Assembly (NCBI GenBank): GCA_017536845.1
Contig: JAFWCP010000501.1
Span: 1 to 9,267 of the forward strand
DNA: 9,267 nucleotides
Direction: 5' to 3'
Origin: Solobacterium sp.
Lineage (GTDB): Bacteria; Bacillota_I; Bacilli_A; Erysipelotrichales; Erysipelotrichaceae
Shown here: positions 1 to 7,014 of the stretch, piece by piece
Position numbering within the stretch: the stretch's first letter is position 1
Layout: each line of letters starts with the position of its first letter
Notes under the pieces: generated by a model
Database searches by the model: none
Told to the model about the DNA's origin: nothing
Seen by the model: the letters and a program-made list of their open reading frames with translations, nothing else
Translations under genes and position numbers: made by a program

Positions 1-38
1 AAGATGGTTCCTTTTTTTGTACGGTCTGCCTGTTTCAT
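1..38 (-). CDS. Start of probable glycyl-radical-enzyme activating enzyme (partial)
   Basis: The reverse strand shows a strong ribosome binding site (GGGGAGG, 53 to 47) 8 bases before an ATG at 38. The codons that follow read MKQADRTKKGTI and then F or L, where the window ends. The pattern 'KKGTIF' close to the N-terminus is typical of radical-SAM activating enzymes of the PflA/PflC/YbiY type, which normally continue into a 'GPGIRT' stretch and a CxxxCxxC cluster; those parts lie outside this window. The gene is divergent from a glycyl radical enzyme that must be activated by such a partner, and none is found elsewhere in the window. A second ATG at 44 is in frame but only 2 bases from the binding site, so 38 is preferred. 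With 12 codons visible, the function is inferred mostly from context. Confidence 0.5.
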   Translation of the reverse strand, partial: MKQADRTKKGTI

Positions 39-55
39 ATTCATTACCTCCCCGA

Positions 56-70
56 AATCATAGCATGATT
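56..70. promoter_or_regulatory. Perfect inverted repeat in divergent spacer, possible operator
   Basis: AATCAT-AGC-ATGATT is a perfect 6-bp inverted repeat with a 3-base centre. It lies just upstream of the ribosome binding site of the minus-strand gene start and about 65 bases before the -35 element of the plus-strand operon. It overlaps TATGAT (62 to 57 on the minus strand), preceded by TGC like an extended -10 box. A protein bound here could control the leftward gene. The binding protein is unknown. At this length chance is possible in AT-rich DNA. Confidence 0.3.
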
Positions 71-133
71 CAGTGAAAATGAAAACAGAAAAATTACGAA
101 TGAAAGTTTTTGAAGTTTTGATTAAAAAGATTA

Positions 134-162
134 TTGACAGATAAGGGTGATTCATGTATTCT
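134..162 (+). promoter_or_regulatory. Sigma-A type promoter of the glycyl radical enzyme operon
   Basis: A consensus -35 box, TTGACA (134-139), is followed by a 17-base spacer and TATTCT (157-162, four of six matches to the -10 consensus). Transcription would begin near 169, giving a leader of about 42 bases before the ATG at 211. An ATG at 154 would then lie upstream of the transcript start, which supports 211 as the translation start. This is pattern evidence only. Confidence 0.5.
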
Positions 163-210
163 TTTATTGCAAACGAAGCGGCAGAAAGTTTCGTGCGAAA
201 GGAAAAGGGT

Positions 211-2625
211 ATGGAAAACAGAGAACACTTTGGAACATTGACCGAGAGAATGCAGGCCTTCCGTGAGGAGGTGCTGGATGAAAAACCATATATAGATGCT
301 GAAAGAGCTGTTCTGGCAACGGAAAGCTACCGGGAAAATCAGAATCAGCCGCGGGTCATGATGCGGGCATTGATGCTGAAGAGGATTCTGGAAAACATGT
401 CCATCTATATTGAAGACAAGACCCTTCTTGCCGGCAACCAGGCAACCAAGAACAGAAACGCGCCGGTCTTTCCGGAATACACGCTGGAATTTGTCATGAA
501 GGAGCTCGACCTGTTTGAAAAAAGAGACGGTGATGTCTTCTATATTACCGAAGAAACAAAACAGCAGTTAAGAGAGATTGCCCCGTTCTGGGAAAATAAC
601 AACCTCAGGGCAAGAGGCGAAGCGCTGCTGCCGGATGAAGTATCCGTCTTCATGGAAACCGGTGTCTTCGGCATGGAAGGAAAGCTCAATGCCGGTGATG
701 CCCACCTGGCGGTGAATTATGAAAAGGTATTGAAAGAAGGGCTGAAGGGTTATGAGGAAAGAGCACGAAAGCTGAAGAGTGAGCTGGATCTTGCCGATCC
801 GGAAGCCATTGACAAGTATGTTTTCTACAAGGCTGTCCTGATTGTCATTGATGCTGTCCATACCTTTGCAAAGAGATACAGTGTTCTTGCCGCCCGGATG
901 GCGGAAAAGGAAACCGACCAGGCAAGGAAGGCAGAGCTGGAAGAGATGAGCGGAATCTGTGCGAGGGTCCCTTACGAACCGGCTGCTTCTTTCCGAGAAG
1001 CTGTCCAGTCCGTCTGGTTCATCCAGCTGATCCTGCAGATTGAGTCCAACGGCCATTCTTTAAGCTACGGAAGATTTGACCAGTACATGTATCCTTATTT
1101 TATGAAAGATCTGAAGGAGGAAAAGATCACAAAGGCGGAAGCGCTGGAACTGTTAACATGCCTCTGGATCAAGACATTGACCATCAATAAGGTCAGAAGC
1201 CAGGCCCATACGTTAAGCTCGGCCGGTTCTCCGATGTACCAGAATGTCACCATCGGCGGCCAGACGACGGATAAAAAAGACGCAGTCAATGAACTCAGCT
1301 TCCTTGTCCTGCAGTCAGTTGCCCAGACAAGGCTTACCCAGCCGAACCTGACCGTGCGGTATCATGCCAATCTGAACAAGGAATTCTTCGATGAGTGCAT
1401 TGAAGTCATGAAGCTTGGCTTCGGCATGCCGGCGCTGAACAATGATGAAATCATCATCCCGTCCTTCATCAACTGGGGTGTTAAGGAAGAGGATGCCTAC
1501 AACTACAGTGCCATCGGCTGTGTGGAAACGGCAGTTCCCGGCAAGTGGGGCTACCGCTGCACGGGCATGTCCTATGTCAACTTTCCCAGATTGTTATTGT
1601 GTGCGATGAATGACGGCGTTGACCTGACATCGGGAAAAAGGTTTACAAAGGGCTATGGTTACTTCACGGAATGGAAGGACTATGAGGAACTGATGGCTGT
1701 CTGGGATAAGACACTGCGGGAATTTACCAGATACAGCGTGATTGTGGAGAATGCCATTGATAAGGCAAGTGAAAGGGATGTACCGGATATTCTCTGTTCG
1801 GCTTTGACCGATGACTGCATCGGCAGAGGGAAAACCATCAAGGAAGGCGGTGCCGTGTATGACTTCATCTCCGGCCTGCAGGTCGGCATTGCCAACATGG
1901 CAGACTCGCTTGCGGCCATCAAAAAGCTTGTCTATGAGGAAAAGAAAATCACGGCAGAACAGTTATGGAATGCCATCCTGGATGACTTCCAGAGCGAAGA
2001 GAACAGAAGGATCCAGGACCTGTTAATCAACGATGCGCCGAAGTACGGCAATGACAATGACTATGTCGACCGGCTGGTTGTCGAAGCGTATGACAGCTAC
2101 CTGGATGAAATCCGGAAGTATCCCAATACAAGATATGCAAGAGGCCCGATCGGCGGCATCAGATACGGCGGAACATCTTCCATCTCCGCCAATGTCGGCC
2201 AGGGCATGGGAACCATGACAACCCCGGACGGCAGAAACGCGAAAGAACCGCTGGCGGAAGGCTGCTCCCCGGCCCATAACGCGGATAAGAACGGTCCGAC
2301 GGCAGTGTTCAAGTCCATTACCAAGCTGCCGACGGACAAGATTACCGGCGGTGTCCTGCTCAACCAGAAGATGACACCGCAGATGTTATCAACAGAAGAA
2401 AACAAACAGAAGCTGGAAATGATGCTGAGGGCGTTCTTCAACCGTCTGCATGGGTACCATGTCCAGTACAACATTGTCTCCCGTGAGACACTGCTGGATG
2501 CCCAGGCACATCCGGAAAAGCATAAGGATTTAATAGTCAGAGTCGCCGGCTACAGCGCATTCTTCAATGTCCTCTCCCGGAAGACACAGGACGATATCAT
2601 CGGCAGGACCGAACAGTCACTTTAA
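211..2625 (+). CDS. pflF: Glycyl radical enzyme, PflF/YbiW type (putative sugar-phosphate lyase)
   Basis: This 804-residue cytosolic enzyme uses a glycyl radical installed by a radical-SAM activase and is inactivated by oxygen. It has an N-terminal PFL-like domain and a C-terminal glycine-radical domain. The catalytic Cys is residue 437 in AIGCVETA, with a general-base-like Glu at 439. The radical Gly is residue 780 in RVAGYSAFF, 25 residues from the end. GCVE, rather than the Cys-Cys pair of true pyruvate formate-lyase, places it among the dehydratase/lyase-like members. From memory, long stretches match E. coli YbiW (PflF), including QLILQIESNGHS, GKWGYRCTGMS and SGLQVGIAN. Recent work, as I recall, gives YbiW 1,5-anhydroglucitol-6-phosphate lyase activity; that substrate is inference here. 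The frame is also open from an ATG at 154, but 211 fits the family length, has AAAGGA 7 bases upstream and lies after the likely promoter. The aldolase gene follows after 20 bases. Confidence 0.9.
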   Translation: MENREHFGTLTERMQAFREEVLDEKPYIDAERAVLATESYRENQNQPRVMMRALMLKRILENMSIYIEDKTLLAGNQATKNRNAPVFPEYTLEFVMKELDLFEKRDGDVFYITEETKQQLREIAPFWENNNLRARGEALLPDEVSVFMETGVFGMEGKLNAGDAHLAVNYEKVLKEGLKGYEERARKLKSELDLADPEAIDKYVFYKAVLIVIDAVHTFAKRYSVLAARMAEKETDQARKAELEEMSGICARVPYEPAASFREAVQSVWFIQLILQIESNGHSLSYGRFDQYMYPYFMKDLKEEKITKAEALELLTCLWIKTLTINKVRSQAHTLSSAGSPMYQNVTIGGQTTDKKDAVNELSFLVLQSVAQTRLTQPNLTVRYHANLNKEFFDECIEVMKLGFGMPALNNDEIIIPSFINWGVKEEDAYNYSAIGCVETAVPGKWGYRCTGMSYVNFPRLLLCAMNDGVDLTSGKRFTKGYGYFTEWKDYEELMAVWDKTLREFTRYSVIVENAIDKASERDVPDILCSALTDDCIGRGKTIKEGGAVYDFISGLQVGIANMADSLAAIKKLVYEEKKITAEQLWNAILDDFQSEENRRIQDLLINDAPKYGNDNDYVDRLVVEAYDSYLDEIRKYPNTRYARGPIGGIRYGGTSSISANVGQGMGTMTTPDGRNAKEPLAEGCSPAHNADKNGPTAVFKSITKLPTDKITGGVLLNQKMTPQMLSTEENKQKLEMMLRAFFNRLHGYHVQYNIVSRETLLDAQAHPEKHKDLIVRVAGYSAFFNVLSRKTQDDIIGRTEQSL

Positions 2626-2645
2626 AAAGAAAGAAGGAAAGAAAG

Positions 2646-3323
2646 ATGAAACTGTTTATTGATGACGCGAATCTTGAAGCAATCAGAGAGATCAATGAGT
2701 ACTACCCTGTTGACGGTGTGACAACCAATCCGTCCATCCTGGCCAAGGCAAAGAAAGACCCCAGGGAAACACTGAAGGCAATCCGTGAGATCATCGGCGA
2801 AGACAAGATCATCTTTGCCCAGGCTGTCGATCTTACCTTTGAGGGCATGGTCAGGGATGCACACATGATCATGGACCTTCTGGGTAAGAATACCGTTGTC
2901 AAACTTCCTTCCACCCCGACCGGCTTCAAGGCGATGATGGCTTTGAAAAAGGAAGGTATCCCTACCTGCGGCACTGTCGTCTACACACCGATGCAGGCAT
3001 ATCTTGCGGCGAAAGCCGGCGCTTCCTATGTGGCTCCGTATGTCAACCGCATTGACAATATGGGCTATGACGGCGTTGAAGTTGTCAAAAAGATCCAGGA
3101 CATCCTGGAGAACAACGGCATGGACTGTGAAGTGCTGGCAGCTTCCTTCAAGAACAGCATGCAGGTTCTGGAGCTTTGTGAATACGGTGTTGGCAATGCC
3201 ACCTGCGCGGCGGATGTCATCAAGGGGTTTGTCAGGAATCTGGCCATCGACGGCGCCATTGACGATTTCGTCAGGGACTTTGAAAAGCTCACCGGCAGAA
3301 CATCAATGAGTGATCTGGATTAA
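2646..3323 (+). CDS. fsa: Fructose-6-phosphate aldolase-type transaldolase
   Basis: A 225-residue class I aldolase of the small transaldolase family (TalC/FSA, usually about 215-220 residues), a cytosolic TIM barrel. The Schiff-base lysine is K86 in VVKLPST. Other family marks are FIDDANL at the N-terminus, GVTTNPSI (24-31), APYVNRIDN (130-138) and AASFKN. Gln59 (FAQAVDL) and Tyr132 (APYVNR) match residues I recall as separating E. coli FsaA, a true aldolase, from transaldolases, which carry Glu and Phe there. An aldolase giving a three-carbon ketone and glyceraldehyde 3-phosphate is therefore favoured over transaldolase. The start has AGAAGGA 7 bases upstream, and the gene lies 20 bases after the glycyl radical enzyme, so they are probably co-transcribed. 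E. coli has the same pairing (ybiW with fsaA, pflD with fsaB), suggesting the aldolase cleaves the product of the radical enzyme. Confidence 0.87.
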   Translation: MKLFIDDANLEAIREINEYYPVDGVTTNPSILAKAKKDPRETLKAIREIIGEDKIIFAQAVDLTFEGMVRDAHMIMDLLGKNTVVKLPSTPTGFKAMMALKKEGIPTCGTVVYTPMQAYLAAKAGASYVAPYVNRIDNMGYDGVEVVKKIQDILENNGMDCEVLAASFKNSMQVLELCEYGVGNATCAADVIKGFVRNLAIDGAIDDFVRDFEKLTGRTSMSDLD

Positions 3324-3328
3324 TCATC

Positions 3329-3366
3329 ACAGCAGCATTCGAGGAAAGGGTGCTGCTGTTTTTTTT
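3329..3366 (+). terminator. Intrinsic terminator after the aldolase gene
   Basis: A perfect 9-bp stem, ACAGCAGCA (3329-3337) with TGCTGCTGT (3351-3359), is followed by an uninterrupted run of T to 3366. It begins 6 bases after the aldolase stop codon and closes the plus-strand operon. Confidence 0.88.
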
Positions 3367-3629
3367 AAAGCAATACTGCTGAAAAAAGGACGGACAGGTT
3401 TTACAGATGATTCAGTTCTGCGATAAAGCTAAGCCGTAAAAGCCTATGAGTTCTCAGACATCGATCTGTGGGCAAAGCGCATTCTGAAAAGTGAAGCATT
3501 GGCTGGGGAATGACGAGTAAGATCTCTTAAAAACTGTCGCAATTTCGAAAGAAATCATTTGTGTACAAAAGAATCAGGCACGAATGATATTGATCTTTTC
3601 CTCCAGGCGTCTTATATTCGAGACGAGGG
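3367..3629. other. Intergenic stretch without a recognised gene
   Basis: All frames are broken by frequent stops. The longest fragment I followed is 25 codons (3436-3513, plus strand, containing EFSDIDLWAKRILKSE), which has no ribosome binding site I trust and which I do not recognise. It may be decayed coding sequence belonging with the remnant just downstream, because the two lie on the same strand. I see no RNA gene or repeat here. Confidence 0.4.
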
Positions 3630-3878
3630 GTGAAGAACGTGAGTATCTTTGAATACGATGAAGCCCAGCATCTTCGCAATGTATACGAAGATGGCTATCA
3701 AGAAGGCTTTATACAAGGCTATATAGAAGAAATAGCCAAAGCGACCATTAAGTATAAGCATGATATAAACCGTTCCCGGCAGGAAATCGCAGAATATATC
3801 ATGAAGAAGTTTTCCCTTTATCCGGAACAGGCAAAAGAGTATCTTGAAAAATACTGGCCTGTAGAAAAAGAGTCCTGA
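3630..3878 (+). pseudogene. Remnant resembling the C-terminal tail of an Rpn-family nuclease/transposase
   Basis: An 82-codon reading frame from a GTG at 3630; the frame is open back to 3594, after a TGA at 3591. The protein starts VKNVSIFEYDEAQHLRNVYE and continues with DGYQEGFIQGYIEEIAKATI. An 'EYDE..H/R' opening followed by repeated 'G.xEG' spacing is typical, from memory, of the charged tail of Rpn-type PD-(D/E)XK recombination-promoting nucleases, common in Firmicutes. The N-terminal nuclease domain is absent, and no start with a good binding site precedes the tail. A decayed 3' fragment is therefore the likeliest reading. The base composition is visibly richer in A than the neighbouring genes, consistent with acquired DNA. 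Alternatively it is a small intact hypothetical gene read from the GTG at 3630 or 3639. Confidence 0.45.
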
Positions 3879-4035
3879 GCTGTTTTGTCTGGCTGCACGC
3901 AGAAAAACTCTTCTGCATTGATTGAAACATCTGGCTGAACCTTCATGACGGGTTCCTGCCTGGCTGATCTGGAAAGAGTCCGGAATCCAGTATCTGAGTT
4001 TCAAAAGGAACCGCAAAAAAGCAGTTTATGAAGAA
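3879..4035. other. Intergenic stretch, nothing recognised
   Basis: Between the remnant and the terminator of the fructose operon I see no open frame with a binding site, no stable hairpin with a T-run and no RNA gene. The heptamer CTGGCTG occurs several times here and near 4071, but with irregular spacing. Confidence 0.4.
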
Positions 4036-4083
4036 TACGAAAACGGCAGCAGCCTTGGACACGATGGTCACTGGCTGCTGCCG
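4036..4083 (-). terminator. Intrinsic terminator of the fruRKA operon
   Basis: A perfect 11-bp GC-rich stem, CGGCAGCAGCC (4044-4054) with GGCTGCTGCCG (4073-4083), has an 18-base loop. Read on the minus strand it is followed by TTTTCGTATTC. It lies about 80 bases past the fruA stop codon, in the right orientation to end the operon. The T-run is short and interrupted, so it may be a modest terminator. Confidence 0.72.
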
Positions 4084-4160
4084 CTTCGTTCTCAAACAGT
4101 GCTGTAACAGTCTTTTATGGATAGTCGGCTTTTGCCGGAGTTAAGAAAGGAGAGAGACGG

Positions 4161-6092
4161 TTATCTGCTCTTTTTGAGGAGAGAAAGAATCACTGCCGCG
4201 ACAGCCGAACCGGCCAGCAGGGCGATTGTGTACATCATCGGGTTGGAGATGACCGCAATGACCCAGAAGCCGCCGTGCGGGGCAGGGGACATGCACTTTG
4301 CGGCAGCCGAGATGGCACCGGCAACTGCAGAACCGATAATGCAGGAAGGAAGTACACGGACAGGGTCAGCAGCTGCATAGGGGATCGCGCCTTCGGAAAT
4401 GAAGGAGAGGCCCATGATGTAGTTGACGATACCTGCTTTTCTTTCTTCTTCTGTCCACTTGTTCTTGAAGAAGGTTGTGGAAAGGGCAACCGCAAGCGGA
4501 GGTACCATGCCGCCGACCATGACGGAGGCCATGATGATCTTGCCTGCTTCGCTGCCTTCCGCCAGCATGCCGGCGCCGAAGACATACGCTGCCTTGTTGA
4601 CGGGACCGCCCATATCAACGGACATCATGCCGCCGACCACAGCGCCAAGAAGAACAAGGTTGGTTGTGCCCATGGAGTTCAGGAAGTTGGTCAGGCCGGT
4701 ATTGATGGAGGCCATCAGCGGGTTGACCAGGAACATGACCGCACCGATGAGCAGGATGCCGACCAGCGGGTAAATCAGGACAGGCTTCAGACCTTCCAGG
4801 GAATCCGGCAGCTTGTCGCATGCCTTTTCCAGGTACAGGGTCAGATAGCCGCCGACAAAACCGGCCAGCAGAGCGCCCAGGAAGCCGCCGGAGACGGCCG
4901 GGATTTCCGGATTGATCAAAGAGGAGAAGGAGTAGCCTGCCGCGGCCAGGGAACCGCCGACGAAGCCGACCGCAAGACCCGGACGATCTGCGATGGACAT
5001 GGCGATATAACCGGCCAGAATCGGTAACATGAATCCAAAGGCTGCGTCGCCGGTCTTCTTGAAGAAGGCGGCCAACGGGGTGTTGGATCCGAAGTTTGCC
5101 GGGTTGATGGCCTGGTTGTCAACCAGGAAGGCGATGGCGATCAGGATACCGCCGCCGACAACGAACGGCAGCATGTGCGAGACACCGTTCATCAGGTTCT
5201 TGTAGAAGATGTGCCAGAGGCTGTCCTTGTCCTCGGAGGAATCAACGGATTCAAGCTTCCTGCCGGAATCGTAGATCGGCGCTTCGTTGTTCAGGATCTT
5301 GTTGATGAGCATTTCCGGTTCGTTGATGCCCTTGGTAACAGAAGTGGAGTAGACGGGCTTGCCGGTGAAACGGGCGAGCTCAATGTTCTTGTCTGCCGCA
5401 ATGATGATGCCTTTTGCGTGGGCGATTTCATCACCGGTCAGGACGTTTTTCGCGCCGACGGATCCCTGTGTTTCAGCCTTGAGGTAAAGGCCCATTTCCT
5501 TGGCCTTCTTTTCCAGGTTTTCCGCTGCCATGTACGTGTGGGCAATGCCGGTCGGGCAGGCGGTAACAGCCAGGATGTCAGGATAACGAGTCGAAGAAGC
5601 TCTTTCGAGTTCTTTTGCTTCATCCGCATCGAGCTTTTCCTTTTCGGCCTTGTCGATGACAGCCAGGAATTCTTCCGGTGTGGAAGCGTTCTTCAGGTTC
5701 TTTGTGAACTGCTCATCGGTCAGCAGGGTAGCCAGGCGGCTGAGCACTTCGAGGTAGAAATTGGAACTGTTGGCCGGTGCTGCAATCATGAACAGCAGGG
5801 TGGAGGGCTGGCCATCGATGGCGTTGAAGTCGACGCCGGACGGAACGGTCATGGCCGCAAGGCCGGCATTGGCAACCGCTTCGGTACGGGCGTGGGGAAT
5901 GGCAATGCCGTCACCCATGCCGGTTGTGCCTTCTTCTTCACGGGCCAGGATGGCTTTCTTATAGAGTGCTCTGTCAGTCACGTTGCCGGCTTTGACATGC
6001 AGGTCAATCAGCTTGTCAATGGCGTCATTCTTGTCTTTCGCCTTGGCATTGAGACGGATGGCTTCTTTCTTAATCAGTTCTGTAATACGCAT
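4161..6092 (-). CDS. fruA: PTS fructose transporter subunit IIABC
   Basis: This 643-residue membrane permease imports fructose and phosphorylates it to fructose 1-phosphate, using phosphate passed from HPr. Domain order is EIIA (about 1-150), EIIB (about 170-270) and EIIC (about 295-643). The EIIA phosphorylation site is His67 in GIAIPHART. The EIIB site is Cys179 in AVTACPTGIAHT, the usual fructose-class sequence. EIIC opens with KNLMNGVSHMLPFVVGGGIL and contains about eight or nine hydrophobic segments ending in SLLKKSR. All three domains look intact. The ATG at 6092 lies one base after the fruK stop, with AAAGGAG 9 bases upstream inside the end of fruK, so translation is probably coupled. 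Position in fruR-fruK-fruA and the fructose-type EIIB support fructose over mannose-type sugars; a minor second substrate cannot be excluded. Confidence 0.96.
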   Translation of the reverse strand: MRITELIKKEAIRLNAKAKDKNDAIDKLIDLHVKAGNVTDRALYKKAILAREEEGTTGMGDGIAIPHARTEAVANAGLAAMTVPSGVDFNAIDGQPSTLLFMIAAPANSSNFYLEVLSRLATLLTDEQFTKNLKNASTPEEFLAVIDKAEKEKLDADEAKELERASSTRYPDILAVTACPTGIAHTYMAAENLEKKAKEMGLYLKAETQGSVGAKNVLTGDEIAHAKGIIIAADKNIELARFTGKPVYSTSVTKGINEPEMLINKILNNEAPIYDSGRKLESVDSSEDKDSLWHIFYKNLMNGVSHMLPFVVGGGILIAIAFLVDNQAINPANFGSNTPLAAFFKKTGDAAFGFMLPILAGYIAMSIADRPGLAVGFVGGSLAAAGYSFSSLINPEIPAVSGGFLGALLAGFVGGYLTLYLEKACDKLPDSLEGLKPVLIYPLVGILLIGAVMFLVNPLMASINTGLTNFLNSMGTTNLVLLGAVVGGMMSVDMGGPVNKAAYVFGAGMLAEGSEAGKIIMASVMVGGMVPPLAVALSTTFFKNKWTEEERKAGIVNYIMGLSFISEGAIPYAAADPVRVLPSCIIGSAVAGAISAAAKCMSPAPHGGFWVIAVISNPMMYTIALLAGSAVAAVILSLLKKSR

Positions 6093-6093
6093 A

Positions 6094-7014
6094 TCATGCT
6101 TCTCCTTTGTTTAACTGTCTGCGTAATGCTTCCATTTCTTCTCTTGTGGCAAGCTCTTCCGAGAAGGCACTTGCGCTGCCCGTGCAGACACCGGTCTCAA
6201 ACGCGGTGCGGTAGTCGCCGTCTGTTTCAATATAGCCGGCAATGAATCCGGCAACCATGGAATCACCGGCACCGACCGAGTTGACGACCGTGCCTTTCGG
6301 TGCTTCGGACATGAAGACTTCACCGTTTTCCGCAACAAGCACGGCACCTTCACCGGCCATGGAGACCAGGACATTGCGGGCGCCTGCTTCCTGCATCTTC
6401 TTTGCGTAGGGAATGACTTCCTCACGCTTTGTCAGGGTGACGTTGTAGATCTCGCCGAGTTCATGGTTGTTGGGTTTGATCAGGAACGGATGGTACGGCA
6501 GGACCCTGGTCAGCAGGTCCCTTGTCGCGTCAACGGCAATGTTGATGCCTCTGCCTTCCAGACGGGCCATGATTCTTTCGTACATGTTATCCGGAAGGGT
6601 GTTGGGAATGCTGCCGGAGATGACGAGGATGTCGCCCTTCTTCAGTTCATCAAGAACCGCGAAGAGATCATCAATATTCTTCTGGGAAATCTGCGGTCCC
6701 TGGCCGTTGATTTCGGTTTCGGCACCGGATTTCATCTTGACGTTGATGCGGGAATAGCCGGTATCGGTTTCAATGAACCTGGAAACGATACCGTCTTCCT
6801 CAAGACGTCTTACAATCTCCTTGCCGGTAAAACCTGCGACAAAGCCGAGCGCGGTTGTTTCGTGGCCCAGATTGCGCAGGACGATGGATACGTTGATGCC
6901 TTTCCCGCCGGCAAACAGCCGTTCATAGCTTGTACGGTTGACGGTGCCGACCTGGAAGTTTTCCACCCGGATGATATAGTCCAGAGATGGATTGAATGTG
7001 ACTGTGGCAATCAT
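6094..7014 (-). CDS. fruK: 1-phosphofructokinase (PfkB family)
   Basis: This 306-residue cytosolic ribokinase-fold kinase converts fructose 1-phosphate from FruA to fructose 1,6-bisphosphate with ATP, feeding glycolysis. Visible family marks are TFNPSLDY at the N-terminus (6-13), AGGKGINVS (35-43, sugar-phosphate site), KPNNHEL (180-186) and the anion-hole/catalytic motif GAGDS (248-252, catalytic Asp251). Length is the usual one for FruK. Tagatose-6-phosphate kinase (LacC) is similar, but pairing with a fructose EIIABC and a DeoR regulator makes 1-phosphofructokinase the clear choice. Its ATG shares four bases (ATGA) with the fruR stop, and AAGGGGG 4 bases upstream lies in the fruR 3' end. 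No defects are seen. Confidence 0.95.
   Translation of the reverse strand: MIATVTFNPSLDYIIRVENFQVGTVNRTSYERLFAGGKGINVSIVLRNLGHETTALGFVAGFTGKEIVRRLEEDGIVSRFIETDTGYSRINVKMKSGAETEINGQGPQISQKNIDDLFAVLDELKKGDILVISGSIPNTLPDNMYERIMARLEGRGINIAVDATRDLLTRVLPYHPFLIKPNNHELGEIYNVTLTKREEVIPYAKKMQEAGARNVLVSMAGEGAVLVAENGEVFMSEAPKGTVVNSVGAGDSMVAGFIAGYIETDGDYRTAFETGVCTGSASAFSEELATREEMEALRRQLNKGEA

Noticed and set aside
57..85. Minus-strand promoter TTTTCA-N17-TATGAT with TGC before the -10 box
   Set aside because: Its start point would fall at about position 50, inside the ribosome binding site of the leftward gene, leaving no usable leader. An operator reading of the same bases is at least as likely.
154..210. 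57-base N-terminal extension of the glycyl radical enzyme
   Set aside because: It includes the probable -10 box and has no counterpart in the YbiW family as I recall it; treated as leader DNA.
3612..4016. Minus-strand open frame of 134 codons with hydrophobic stretches
   Set aside because: It is the complement of the Rpn-like remnant. The hydrophobic residues mirror A-rich codons on the other strand, and no good binding site precedes it.
5175..6245. Long plus-strand open frame of 356 codons opposite fruA and fruK
   Set aside because: It is antisense to two clearly conserved genes, has low-complexity odd composition and no recognisable domain. It arises from codon bias of the real genes.
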